A stretch of 64,000 bases of DNA from an uncultured Clostridia bacterium (GTDB lineage: Bacteria; Bacillota; Clostridia; Peptostreptococcales; Anaerovoracaceae): contig CAKQXD010000005.1 of assembly GCA_934281605.1 (NCBI GenBank), positions 1-64,000 on the forward strand, read 5' to 3'. The stretch's first letter is position 1; each line of letters opens with the position of its first letter. Positions 41,941 to 50,922 of the stretch are shown here, piece by piece. The notes below the pieces were generated by a model. That model was not told the DNA's origin, did not search any database, and worked only from the letters and a program-made list of their open reading frames with translations. The translations under genes were made by a program, and so were the position numbers.

Positions 41941-42786
41941 ATGAAAACTATGAACGATACAACAAGCAACAAAAAACAGCCGGGATCCTGCGTGCTCCCG
42001 TGTGATTTCCACACCCATACAGGATTTTCCGACGACTGCGATATTCCCATGGAACAGATGCTGGAAGGAGCCATCGCCCACGGCATCGAAACCCTGGCGA
42101 TCACCGATCACTACGATCCCGGCTATCCGGATCCGGAATTTCCGTTCCAGCTGGACTTCGACCATTACCTGCCTGCCGTCAAGGCTGCTCAAGAAAAATA
42201 TCGCGACAAGATCGAGATACTAGCCGGTATGGAAATCGGTATTTTAAAGGGACATTTTGAAGAAGCCCGCCGCGCTGTAAACAGCTATCCATTCGATGTA
42301 ATCATCGGATCGTTCCACTGCACGAGAAACGACGACATGTACCGGTACGACTTCGCCCACGCCGACGGTCCTGCCGAGCTGGAAGACTTCTACACCTACA
42401 TGTATGAATGTCTTCAGGAGTTCCAGGATTTCGATATCGCCGGACATTTCAGCATTCTGGATCGTTACATCGGAACGCTCTATGATTACAGTCCTGTAGA
42501 GGATCAGATCGACGAGATCTTGAAGCTGCTGATCCGCAATGGCAAGGGGCTGGAGATCAACACGTCCAGCTTTAAGTACGGCACCGGTACCTGGCTGCCC
42601 CGCCGCTCTATCCTGAGCCGCTATCTCAATCTGGGCGGCGAGATCCTGACATTCGGTTCCGACGCTCACGATCCGTTCTATTATCAGTATCATTTCAACG
42701 ATGCAGTGGAATTCGCCCGCTCCATCGGCTTCCGGTATTACTGCAAGTTCCGCCAGAGAAAACCGGAGTTTTACAAGCTGCCATAA
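41941..42786 (+). CDS. PHP-domain phosphatase (histidinol-phosphatase family)
   Basis: A 281-residue PHP metallophosphoesterase with motif I DFHTHTGFSDDCD, ITDHYDPG, IGSFHC and the late FGSDAHDP, giving the expected His/Asp/Glu metal ligands. It resembles HisK-type histidinol phosphatases, but no histidine genes lie nearby, so another phosphoester substrate is possible. ATG 41941 is chosen (another in-frame ATG is at 41950); the ribosome binding site is weak, and it lies 20 bp beyond the kinase stop, probably read by coupling. Confidence 0.85.
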   Translation: MKTMNDTTSNKKQPGSCVLPCDFHTHTGFSDDCDIPMEQMLEGAIAHGIETLAITDHYDPGYPDPEFPFQLDFDHYLPAVKAAQEKYRDKIEILAGMEIGILKGHFEEARRAVNSYPFDVIIGSFHCTRNDDMYRYDFAHADGPAELEDFYTYMYECLQEFQDFDIAGHFSILDRYIGTLYDYSPVEDQIDEILKLLIRNGKGLEINTSSFKYGTGTWLPRRSILSRYLNLGGEILTFGSDAHDPFYYQYHFNDAVEFARSIGFRYYCKFRQRKPEFYKLP

Positions 42787-42794
42787 AAAACAAC

Positions 42795-42847
42795 CCCGCA
42801 GAGCACTCTTTGCAGCAAACAGCAGAGTCAGCCCTGCGGGATTTTTT
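42795..42847 (+). terminator. Terminator of the two-component/PHP operon
   Basis: CCCGCAG (42795-42801) pairs with CTGCGGG (42834-42840), followed by six T. Confidence 0.8.
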
Positions 42848-42859
42848 ATGGCAAAAAAT

Positions 42860-42920
42860 AAAAAACACTTCCGGTCTCCTGCGAGAGGGAAGATGAGGAG
42901 CAACCGCGAAAGTGTTTTTT
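42860..42920. terminator. Bidirectional hairpin between convergent genes
   Basis: An 11-bp stem (AAAAAACACTT / AAGTGTTTTTT) around a 39-base partly structured loop. On the minus strand it lies about 115 bp past the class V aminotransferase stop. Confidence 0.65.
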
Positions 42921-43035
42921 ATTGGTTTTTACTTATACTTATTTTTTACTTAATTTCTTACTTATTCGGCTCTTCAGCCGGGTGTTGAAAGGAGTTGACC
43001 TTTCGCCGCACGAGGCGGCTGTGCTGTCTGTCAGC

Positions 43036-44124
43036 TTACAGGCAGCTCTTCAGAACGTTCAGGAATTCTTTGCAGTCATCCGGGTAAATCTCACCCATGT
43101 TAGCAACCTGGAACATTCCCATTTCTTCGTACTTGCCCTTGCCGCTGTAAACAACGTAGCCCTTGTCTTCCATTTCCTTCAGGAATGCCTTCAGATCCTT
43201 GCCTTCCGGCAGGAATACGGATGTTACAGTGTTGGACATCTTGCTTTCATCGTCCAGCAGGAATTTCAGACCCATGTCCTTCATACCCTGTCTCAGGATT
43301 CCAGCGCATTCCTTGTATCTAGCTACTCTTGCTTCTACGCCGCCGTCAGCCAGTGCGTTGTCAAGAGCAACGTCCAGAGCCCAGAACAGGTTTACGTTCG
43401 GTGTGTTTGGAGTCTGGTTCTTAGTCTTAGCAGAGATGTAATGCTTTGCCAGGTTCAGGTAAGTCGTCTTGCCCATTTCCGGAGTCAGTGTTTCCAGAGC
43501 ATCGATCTTGCCGCAAACGTAAGCGGAACCAGGATAAGCTCCCAGGCACTTGCCGCCAACGGAAGTAGCGAATGTGATGTTCATATCAACGATGTCGATG
43601 TTTTCGCCTGCAGCTGCGGATACGCAGTCAACGAAGAACCACTTGTCATACTTCTTAGCCAGTTCGCCGACAGCCTTGACCGGGTTAATCATACCAGTGG
43701 ATGTTTCGTGGAATACCATAGCGATAACCTTAACAGCCGGGTTAGCCTTGATCATTTCTTCTACCTTAGCGAGATCCGGTTCTTCAGCCCACGGGAATTC
43801 GCAGTCTACGAGCGGAATGTTGTGTTTTTCGATGATCTCCAGCAGTCTTTCGCCAAATACGCCGTTTCTGATCAGCAGAACCTCTTCTCCTTCGTTGAAG
43901 ATGGAGGACAGAACGGTTTCGTTGGAAGAAGTACCAGAGCCGGAAATAATCATGGATCTGTATGTGTCGTCTGCCTTGAACAGCTTGTTGATCTTAGCTG
44001 TTGCGCGAGCAAACAGTTCTTCGAATTCTGCTCCTCTGTGGCAGATATCATAGTGAGTTAATGCCTGTCTAACGTTGTCTTTGACCATAATCGGTCCCGG
44101 ACTGAATAATTTTGGTGCACTCAT
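43036..44124 (-). CDS. Class V PLP aminotransferase (AGXT/PhnW-like)
   Basis: A 362-residue fold-type I enzyme of the alanine-glyoxylate/2-aminoethylphosphonate aminotransferase group. It has an N-terminal SPGPIMV, SGSGTSSNET for phosphate binding, Asp166 (FFVDCVSAAAGE) and Lys192 (SVGGKCLGAYPGS) as the PLP anchor. The ATG at 44122-44124 is used for its AAAGGAAG ribosome binding site. It lies downstream of an FGGY kinase and an AraC regulator on the same strand, so it may process an amino-alcohol or hydroxy-amino compound; no phosphonate genes are present. Confidence 0.87.
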   Translation of the reverse strand: MSAPKLFSPGPIMVKDNVRQALTHYDICHRGAEFEELFARATAKINKLFKADDTYRSMIISGSGTSSNETVLSSIFNEGEEVLLIRNGVFGERLLEIIEKHNIPLVDCEFPWAEEPDLAKVEEMIKANPAVKVIAMVFHETSTGMINPVKAVGELAKKYDKWFFVDCVSAAAGENIDIVDMNITFATSVGGKCLGAYPGSAYVCGKIDALETLTPEMGKTTYLNLAKHYISAKTKNQTPNTPNVNLFWALDVALDNALADGGVEARVARYKECAGILRQGMKDMGLKFLLDDESKMSNTVTSVFLPEGKDLKAFLKEMEDKGYVVYSGKGKYEEMGMFQVANMGEIYPDDCKEFLNVLKSCL

Positions 44125-44196
44125 CTCTACACTTCCTTTCAAATATTCGATGCTTTGTGCGTTCAACGTATTACTTTACTTACTTTACTTATTGAA

Positions 44197-44210
44197 ACGG
44201 CAGCTGCCGT
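44197..44210. repeat. 14-bp perfect palindrome after the kinase gene
   Basis: ACGGCAGCTGCCGT, 50 bp downstream of the FGGY kinase stop. It may be a short terminator hairpin or an operator for the aminotransferase gene. It is followed on its left by TTACTTTACTTACTTTACTT repeats. Confidence 0.4.
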
Positions 44211-44259
44211 ATTTCACATATTTTTTGTTTCTGCAAAGCCTGCAGCGCAGGTTCTCTGC

Positions 44260-45762
44260 CTATTCTTCGGACCAGTTCTTAGCCCGCTCTACTGCTCTGT
44301 GCCAGTTATACAGCAGGGATTCTCTCTCATCCACGCTCATCTTCGGCTCATAGCGTTTCGCCAGCTTCCAGTGGCTTGCCAGATCTTCGATGGAGTCGAA
44401 CTCTCCGATTCCCAGAGCTGCCAGCTGTGCAGCGCCCAGAGGTGTTGTATCCTTGATCACCGGAACGTCTACCGGAATTCCCAGAATGTCAGCCTGGAAC
44501 TGCATGAGGAAGTTGTTGGCAACAGCGCCTCCGTCGGTTCTCAGGATGGAGATCGGCATGCTGGCGTCCATGTTCATAACGTCCAGGTTATCCTTCACCT
44601 GATATGCTGTGGATTCCAGCGTTGCTCTTACGATGTGTTCTCTCGTCGTTCCTCCCGTGATTCCCACCATAGTTCCTCTGGCGTAGGAATCCCAGTGCGG
44701 CGCTGCCAGTCCTGCAAAGGCCGGTACGAAATATACGCCTCCGTTGGACTTGGCGTCGTAAGCCATCTGCTCCGTCTGAGCAGCATTGTCGATGATCTTG
44801 ATGCCGTCTCTCAGCCACTGGGTCGCAGCACCTGTGATGTAGATACCGCCGTCCAGTGCGAACGTCATCTTCTTATTGAGTCTCCACGCAACAGTCGTTA
44901 ACAGTCCATTGCTGGAGTAGATTGGTTTCTCACCTGTATTCATCAGCATGAAGCAGCCGGTTCCGTAAGTACATTTAATGGTCCCCGGTGCGAAGCAAGC
45001 CTGTCCAAACAGAGCTGCCTGCTGGTCTACCACCGAACCTGAAATCGGAATTCTCGCACCGAAGAAGTCCAGTGGATCCGTGTATCCGTATACCATGGAG
45101 CTGTCGCAGATTTCCGGCAGGATGGATCTGCTGATGCCCAGAATATCCAGGATCTCGTCGTCCCATTTACCTGTATGTACATTGAACATCATGGTTCTGG
45201 ATGCTGTGGAGCAGTCCGTTACATGTACCTGTCCGTGGGTCATCTTCCAGATCAGCCAGGAATCCAGTGTACCAGCCAGGATGCGTCCTTCCTTGATCTT
45301 TTCCTTCACGCCGTCCACGTTGTCGATGATCCATTTGATCTTAGGACCGCTGAAATAAGAATCAGCCATCAGACCTGTCTTTTCACGGATCAGTTCTCCG
45401 TATTCCGTCGTCAGTTCATCGGCATAACGAGCCATTCTTCTGTCCTGCCATACGATGGCGTTGTAAACAGGAGCGCCTGTCACCTTGTCCCAGAGCATAA
45501 CGGTTTCACCCTGGTTGTCGATACCGATGCACGCTACATCTTCTGCCGACACGCCGCCTTCAGCCAGTGCCATGGACATGGATTCCATCACTCTCTGCCA
45601 CAGTTCCAGCGGATCGTGCTCTACCCAGCCCGGTTTCGGATAATACTGAGTATGTTCCTTGTAGCCTCTTGCTACCACATTCCATTCCTCATCCAGAAGA
45701 AGCGTTGTCGTTCCTGTCGTTCCCTGGTCGAGTCCAATATAGTACTTTTTTTTCATAATCAT
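44260..45762 (-). CDS. FGGY carbohydrate kinase (glycerol kinase-like)
   Basis: A 500-residue kinase close to GlpK in length and in most motifs: LDQGTTGTTT, WQDRR, SYFSGPKIKW, SGSVVDQQAALFGQ, NTGEKP and DGGAVANNFLMQFQADILG. One difference stands out: the glycerol-binding NQRET of GlpK is NQGET here (Gly85 where GlpK has Arg83), while the adjacent Glu, Trp, Tyr and Asp are kept. Glycerol phosphorylation is thus possible, but an altered polyol or amino-alcohol substrate should be considered. It lies 26 bp behind an AraC-type regulator and has no glpF or glpD neighbour. Confidence 0.87.
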   Translation of the reverse strand: MIMKKKYYIGLDQGTTGTTTLLLDEEWNVVARGYKEHTQYYPKPGWVEHDPLELWQRVMESMSMALAEGGVSAEDVACIGIDNQGETVMLWDKVTGAPVYNAIVWQDRRMARYADELTTEYGELIREKTGLMADSYFSGPKIKWIIDNVDGVKEKIKEGRILAGTLDSWLIWKMTHGQVHVTDCSTASRTMMFNVHTGKWDDEILDILGISRSILPEICDSSMVYGYTDPLDFFGARIPISGSVVDQQAALFGQACFAPGTIKCTYGTGCFMLMNTGEKPIYSSNGLLTTVAWRLNKKMTFALDGGIYITGAATQWLRDGIKIIDNAAQTEQMAYDAKSNGGVYFVPAFAGLAAPHWDSYARGTMVGITGGTTREHIVRATLESTAYQVKDNLDVMNMDASMPISILRTDGGAVANNFLMQFQADILGIPVDVPVIKDTTPLGAAQLAALGIGEFDSIEDLASHWKLAKRYEPKMSVDERESLLYNWHRAVERAKNWSEE

Positions 45763-45788
45763 TTCCTCTCTTTGTTTATTTTTTAATT

Positions 45789-46715
45789 CTAAATGGAAAT
45801 GTAATCATCTATTGTGCTGTAGTCCAGTCGGTTGAAAAAATTCTTTCTGAACTCACCGGAAGAACAGTGTATCAGCTTCTTATACATCCGGTTCATATGT
45901 GCATGATCGAAAAAGCCGCTGTCAATGGCGATATCTACCAGAAGCATGTTCCGATCCTCTAAAATCCTCGTCATGGAAAGCTGCAGTCTGATGATCTGCG
46001 AGTACAGCTTCGGTGAAATGCCGACGCATCGCTCAAACATCTTGCCGATGTGTCTTGCTGTGAATCCGCTCTCCTCCGCCAGCTCTTCCACCTTGATATT
46101 GCCCTGCGTCTGCAAAATACGCTCCGTACAATATTTAATAAGGTATTTATTGGATTCGCTGTGCAGATTGACGCGGATCACCTTGGAAATCAGCCGGATC
46201 CGTTCCACCAGATGGGTTTCCCGTTCCAGAATGGAAAGGATCTGTTCGCCGCCAGCCATATGACCTTTTAGCGGAATCGCCTTGTTGGTCAGCTTGTTAG
46301 CCGGCTGATCCAGCAGCGAATAACCGATACCCGGCAAAAATCGAATGAATATGTAGTATTCATCCGGTGCGATCTCGATCTTCTTTATTTCATCTGTAAC
46401 ACCGCATATATACGCCCGTATATTTTCCTTCTCGCGGTTTCCGCAGAAAACCAGCGCCATGCATCCGTCCGGTATGATGGGCAGCACACGAGGCGTGTCC
46501 GCATTGGACCGGATATAGAAAATGTCCGCGACCGTTGTATACAGCGGATGTCCAAAGGTTACGTCGATCTTCTTGACCTCGAAATCTTCTTCCTCAAGAA
46601 TCAACGGTTCATATTGTGCTCTTGGCTCATTAGGAGCCAAATATTGCTTTCTGCTGATGACAAATGACATCTCTGCTTCCTTTTTGGTAAAAATCAGAAC
46701 CTTAAGTTCTGTCAT
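45789..46715 (-). CDS. AraC-family transcriptional regulator
   Basis: A 308-residue regulator with an N-terminal DUF6597-like sensing domain (LPIIPDGCMALVFCGN) and two C-terminal AraC helix-turn-helix motifs (VEELAEESGFTARHIGKMFE and VDIAIDSGFFDHAHMNRMYK). The start at 46713-46715 is chosen from AAGGG upstream; the frame continues open to 46790 and an alternative ATG lies three codons earlier. It heads the kinase/aminotransferase operon and is divergent from the membrane-protein/APC pair, which it probably also controls. Confidence 0.88.
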   Translation of the reverse strand: MTELKVLIFTKKEAEMSFVISRKQYLAPNEPRAQYEPLILEEEDFEVKKIDVTFGHPLYTTVADIFYIRSNADTPRVLPIIPDGCMALVFCGNREKENIRAYICGVTDEIKKIEIAPDEYYIFIRFLPGIGYSLLDQPANKLTNKAIPLKGHMAGGEQILSILERETHLVERIRLISKVIRVNLHSESNKYLIKYCTERILQTQGNIKVEELAEESGFTARHIGKMFERCVGISPKLYSQIIRLQLSMTRILEDRNMLLVDIAIDSGFFDHAHMNRMYKKLIHCSSGEFRKNFFNRLDYSTIDDYISI

Positions 46716-46819
46716 GTTTATCATATCCCTTGAGATTGGTTCTGTCAACTTCTGTTTTTTCCTAGTTTTCATGTTTTGAAAAGTATACAATAGGGAAAGA
46801 TACAGGAGGGTTATTTTTT

Positions 46820-47269
46820 ATGCAGATATTACAGAACATGGATCCTGATAAAATGGTTATCGTGCTTCCAACGGCACTGCTGGCAATGTACTTCATCGTA
46901 AGCCTGCAGAAATCGCTGTGCGAGAAGCAGAATCCGCGGATTGGACTGATACTTCCTGTGATCTGCTTTGTTGCAGCGACAATCCTGGCATTCCGGCCAC
47001 TGCTGGTTGCGGACGCCGGTCAGTATGAAGGGCTGGGCATCTTCTGTCTCAGAATGTGGCTGACCTTTAACATCGCGACGCTTGTATTTTTATTTCCTTA
47101 TTATAGACAGCGTCGTATGATGCGAGCAGCTGCGGAAGCTGCGAGAGCAGAAGCCGCTCAGGAAACCGGGGCGGAGACCAAAGACGCGCAGGATGCGTCG
47201 GAAGCGCCGGAGGAATCTTTGCAGGAAGAGCCTGAAAGCGCAAAGGAGGAGTCCGGTCAACAGAATTAA
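46820..47269 (+). CDS. Small membrane protein with acidic tail, unknown function
   Basis: A 149-residue protein with three hydrophobic segments (about 12-28, 42-60 and 72-94), a basic patch RQRRMMR and an Ala/Glu-rich, probably helical C-terminus (residues of about 100-149). RBS AGGAGG lies before the ATG. It precedes an APC permease gene by 76 bp and is divergent from the AraC gene. I do not recognise a family; an accessory role for the permease is only a positional guess. Confidence 0.7.
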   Translation: MQILQNMDPDKMVIVLPTALLAMYFIVSLQKSLCEKQNPRIGLILPVICFVAATILAFRPLLVADAGQYEGLGIFCLRMWLTFNIATLVFLFPYYRQRRMMRAAAEAARAEAAQETGAETKDAQDASEAPEESLQEEPESAKEESGQQN

Positions 47270-47345
47270 GACAATATAATTAATTTAATTACTATTAATT
47301 TATTTATATTCATTATTATTTTACTATTCAAAGGAGGTTTTTTTC

Positions 47346-48905
47346 ATGGAAAACAATGCAAAGGCCCAAACGCTAAACAGATCGTTAGGGCTGGCAGAAT
47401 GCGTCACCACGACAGCTGGTGCTGTTATCGGCGTAGGTCTGTTCACAGTTGGTTCGCAGATCGTTGGTCTGATGGGCGGTACTGTAATCGTCGCATCCCT
47501 GATCTCATTCGTTCTCATCCTGTTCCCATGCGCTATGTATGGTGAAATGGGTGCTGCACTGCCGCTGGCAGGAGGTACATACTCTTTCGCTAAGAGAGGT
47601 CTCAACTACCCGGTAGCTGTATTTGAAAGCTGGAACTACACTCTGGCTCAGGTTGGTATCGGTGCTTCCGAAGCAATGGCTTTCTCCAACTACTTCGTAA
47701 GACTGCTGAACGCTCTGGGTCTGAACGTTCCTATCGACAACAATGACTATTCCCTGATCGATTACTTCCAGGGAGCTGTTCCTACAGATGTATTCCTGTG
47801 GAAGGTTCTCCCTGCAATCGGTCTGTTCATCCTCTTCACGGTAATTTCCTACAGAGGAATCGAAATGAACGGTAAAACACAGAACTTCTTCATGTTCTTC
47901 TTCTGGGCATGCTCCCTGGTATGGTTTGCAACAGTTATCGCCAAGGCAGACTTCTCCGGCGTTACTGAAATGGTTGCAGGCGTAGGAATCCCTGCTGGCG
48001 TTAATGCATTCGCTCAGGCTGTACTGCTCGTACTGTGGTGCTTCTTCGGATATGAAACCATCGTTGGTATGGGTTCCGAAGTTAAGTTCCCGCAGCTGAC
48101 TATTCCTAGAGCTCTGCTGATCTCGCCGTTCTGCGTACTGGCAGTTAACCTGTTATTCCAGTGGTTCCTGTGCGCACTGACTCCGGCTCAGCACGTTCCT
48201 GATCTGTACACAGCTGCTGCACCTTATGCAGAAGCAATGCAGTATGCAGGCATCGTCGGACTGCCGCTGATCATCCTGTGCTTAGGTATTACATTAGGCG
48301 GAGACTTCTCCACAATGAACCCTTGTATCGCAGGTCCTGCCCGTTACATGTACATCATGGCAGAAGACGGAAACTTCCCGAAATACTTCGGTAAAGTTCA
48401 TCCGAAATACAAGAGCCCTTACCGTGCAATCGTTCTCTGCGGAGTCCTGGGCGTATTCTTCATCCTGTCCGGTTCCATCAAGATCGTTGCAATGATGTGT
48501 GCTTACAACCAGATCCAGGCATACATCATCGGATTCGCATCCTTCCTGGGACTGCGTAAGAAAGAACCGGATCTCAAGAGACCTTGGAAGTGCCCTGCTG
48601 GTACTTTCGGAGCTTGGTTCAGCATCATCATGTTTGCGATCCTGCTGATCCTGGCATACGATCCAGTTGCTATCTGGTACAACATCGTTTGGGACGTACT
48701 GGCTATCCTGTACTTCGTAATCTTCGTTCGCAAGAGACCGATCCCGCAGGAAGCTGTAGATGTAGAAGCACTGACACTTGCTGTTGCTGAACCGAGTGCT
48801 GAAGAAAAGGCTAAGCTCGACAAGCAGTACAAGGCTTGGAGAATCGGCGCTTACTGCGCTGCTATCGCAGGCGTTCTGCTGTTCGTAATCGCATGGATCG
48901 TTTAG
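47346..48905 (+). CDS. APC-superfamily amino acid permease
   Basis: A 519-residue permease with about 12-13 helices. Helix 1 contains TTTAGAVIGVGLFTVGSQIV, the Gly-rich unwound site of APC transporters, and PLAGGTYSFAKRG follows. Codon use is strongly biased toward preferred codons, suggesting high expression, and AAAGGAGG precedes the ATG. It is near the AraC/kinase/aminotransferase unit and is the likely importer of that unit's substrate. A 45-residue gene follows it by 26 bp. Confidence 0.9.
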   Translation: MENNAKAQTLNRSLGLAECVTTTAGAVIGVGLFTVGSQIVGLMGGTVIVASLISFVLILFPCAMYGEMGAALPLAGGTYSFAKRGLNYPVAVFESWNYTLAQVGIGASEAMAFSNYFVRLLNALGLNVPIDNNDYSLIDYFQGAVPTDVFLWKVLPAIGLFILFTVISYRGIEMNGKTQNFFMFFFWACSLVWFATVIAKADFSGVTEMVAGVGIPAGVNAFAQAVLLVLWCFFGYETIVGMGSEVKFPQLTIPRALLISPFCVLAVNLLFQWFLCALTPAQHVPDLYTAAAPYAEAMQYAGIVGLPLIILCLGITLGGDFSTMNPCIAGPARYMYIMAEDGNFPKYFGKVHPKYKSPYRAIVLCGVLGVFFILSGSIKIVAMMCAYNQIQAYIIGFASFLGLRKKEPDLKRPWKCPAGTFGAWFSIIMFAILLILAYDPVAIWYNIVWDVLAILYFVIFVRKRPIPQEAVDVEALTLAVAEPSAEEKAKLDKQYKAWRIGAYCAAIAGVLLFVIAWIV

Positions 48906-48931
48906 TACAAACAAATTAAGAGGATCTAATC

Positions 48932-49069
48932 ATGAGAAAATTTATAGGAACGATATTATTCATATTTCTGCTGATTTTATCGACGGCCGGTCTTGCGGCT
49001 TATGTCATGCAGAATGCATTTCAGGAGCCGATCACATTCAAAGAGTTCTTTGAAATGATATCAAAATGA
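48932..49069 (+). CDS. 45-residue single-pass membrane peptide
   Basis: ATG at 48932, TGA at 49067-49069, with AAGAGG eight bases upstream. The product has one N-terminal hydrophobic helix (FIGTILFIFLLILSTAGLAA) after Met-Arg-Lys, then a short polar end (QEPITFKEFFEMISK). It sits between the APC permease stop and the terminator at 49102. It could be a small regulatory subunit of the transporter. No homologue is recognised. Confidence 0.6.
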   Translation: MRKFIGTILFIFLLILSTAGLAAYVMQNAFQEPITFKEFFEMISK

Positions 49070-49101
49070 CAATCGCTCTTAACTTTTCAAAATGACAATA
49101 T

Positions 49102-49132
49102 AAAAGCGGGTGCTTCATGCATCCGCTTTTTT
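49102..49132 (+). terminator. Terminator of the APC permease unit
   Basis: A 12-bp stem (AAAAGCGGGTGC / GCATCCGCTTTT, one G-T pair) with a 5-base loop, followed by T residues. Confidence 0.88.
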
Positions 49133-49199
49133 ACATTGATCTGAAATTGTTTCACCGGTATTCCCCGGGCTCCAGCTGCCGCACTCCGCCTCCCCGAAG

Positions 49200-50636
49200 C
49201 TAAAACAGCTTCTGTACTTCAGCGATGTTCTTGATCCCTACCAGCTTCATAGGCTGCATGCCTTTCTCCTGGCGCTCCTTGTTGATGGACGCCAGCGGTT
49301 TTTTCAGCCGTTCCGCATTACGGATCGGCAGAACGACACGTTCAAATCCCAGATGACCAGCCTCCCGCAGGATCTTCTCTCCGTTCTGTACGGCTCTCAG
49401 ATCGCCTGTCAGGCCGATTTCCCCGAAGGCCAGAGTGCCGCTTCCCAGCGCCTTGCCCTTATAAGACGAATAGACCGCCAGCGCTACCGCCAGATCGGTA
49501 TACGTCCCTTCCGGCCTGATTCCACCGACTATATTGACGTATACATCCTGGTTGATCAGAGAAAGTCCCATTTTCTTTTCCAGGACTGCCAGGATCATAC
49601 TGAGCCTGGAATTATCCACTCCCAGCGCTGTACGCCGCGCAAATCCGATGTTGGCCTGGGATGTCAGTGCCTGCACTTCTAAAACAAGCGGCCGGGTCCC
49701 TTCATAAACAGCTGTCACAACGGCGCCTTCACTGTCCTTCTCCATTTCTTCCAGCAGTGTCCCCGAAAGATTTTCGATCTCCATCAGCCCCTGCTGCGCC
49801 ATCTCGAACGCTCCGATCTCGCTGGTAGTGCCAAAACGGTTTTTCTGCGCCCGCAGGATCCGCATCTCATGACTCCTGTCACCGGTAAAGCTGAGAACGC
49901 AGTCCACCATATGCTCTACGATCCTCGGTCCTGCCAGATCACCGCTCTTGGTCACATGGGCTACGATAAAGACAGGGATCCCGTGCATCTTGCCGATCCG
50001 CATCAGTTCATTTCCGCAGGTTCTCACCTGGGATACGCTGCCCGGTGCCGATTCGATATCCGAGGTGTACATGGTCTGGATGGAGTCGATGATGAGAAAG
50101 ACTGGATTTAATTGCTGACAGACCTCCGCGATGACGTCTATATTGGTCTCTGCCAGGATATAGAGATCCTCGGGCAGTTTCGCACACACCCGGTCAGCCC
50201 GGATCTTGATCTGCTCCTCTGATTCTTCCCCGGAGACATACAGCACCGTTCCCTTCGACGCCGCGATATGCGCCGCCGCCTGGATGATGATAGTCGATTT
50301 CCCGATGCCGGGCTCGCCCGATATCAGGGTCAGCGAGCCCGGCACCAGACCTCCGCCCAGCACCCGGTTCAGCTCTCCTATGCCGGTATCGATCCGGTTA
50401 GTTTCTCCAGAAGTAACCTGCGAAAGGCGGGACGGTTTTCCCGCTTTAGCTGCCCCCGTCGCCCCTTTCGCGGAAGCGGTACTGCCGGTACGTCTGCGCT
50501 TGTCTTCCGTATTCAGATCGATCTGCTTCTCTTCTACCATGGAGTTCCAGGCACCGCAGATGCACCGGCCCATCCATTTCGTACTCTCATATCCGCATTC
50601 CTGACAGACAAATATCGTCTTCCCTTTTTTCGCCAT
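49200..50636 (-). CDS. radA: DNA repair protein RadA
   Basis: A 478-residue RadA/Sms. It has the N-terminal zinc finger (CQECGYESTKWMGRCICGAW), RecA-like ATPase with Walker A GEPGIGKST, the RadA-specific KNRFG motif (QKNRFGTTSEIG) and a C-terminal Lon-protease-like domain (GGIRPEGTYTDLAVALAVYS). It processes recombination intermediates as a DnaB-type branch-migration helicase. The RBS GGAGG lies 12 bases before the ATG. Confidence 0.96.
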   Translation of the reverse strand: MAKKGKTIFVCQECGYESTKWMGRCICGAWNSMVEEKQIDLNTEDKRRRTGSTASAKGATGAAKAGKPSRLSQVTSGETNRIDTGIGELNRVLGGGLVPGSLTLISGEPGIGKSTIIIQAAAHIAASKGTVLYVSGEESEEQIKIRADRVCAKLPEDLYILAETNIDVIAEVCQQLNPVFLIIDSIQTMYTSDIESAPGSVSQVRTCGNELMRIGKMHGIPVFIVAHVTKSGDLAGPRIVEHMVDCVLSFTGDRSHEMRILRAQKNRFGTTSEIGAFEMAQQGLMEIENLSGTLLEEMEKDSEGAVVTAVYEGTRPLVLEVQALTSQANIGFARRTALGVDNSRLSMILAVLEKKMGLSLINQDVYVNIVGGIRPEGTYTDLAVALAVYSSYKGKALGSGTLAFGEIGLTGDLRAVQNGEKILREAGHLGFERVVLPIRNAERLKKPLASINKERQEKGMQPMKLVGIKNIAEVQKLF

Positions 50637-50798
50637 GTTGTCTTCCTTCCTCCAGGGAGCTCTGCTGCTCCGCTTCTTCTCAGCCTCTCATCATTCGCAA
50701 ACATTTGTTCCTTTAAGAATAATATATCTTCCCGCTAAAGTCAATGACGACCGTGTGAAGATATCCGAATTGATGTATGCCTGTTAATGTCGACAAAA

Positions 50799-50823
50799 GG
50801 GGCGCTGCCTCCGGCAGCGCCCC
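50799..50823 (-). terminator. Terminator of the EF-G-like gene
   Basis: An 11-bp GC stem (GGGGCGCTGCC / GGCAGCGCCCC) with a 3-base loop; the minus-strand transcript continues into TTTT. Between it and the stop codon there is also a direct repeat of GAAATTCCGTCA and a GGAACTCC-type hairpin. Confidence 0.8.
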
Positions 50824-50922
50824 CTGGATCGACCTTACATGATCGAATATCCCTTATTGAAATTCCGTCAGCGAAATTCCGTCATCAGAACTCCCTGCCG
50901 GAGTTCCTCACACGAGACTTCT

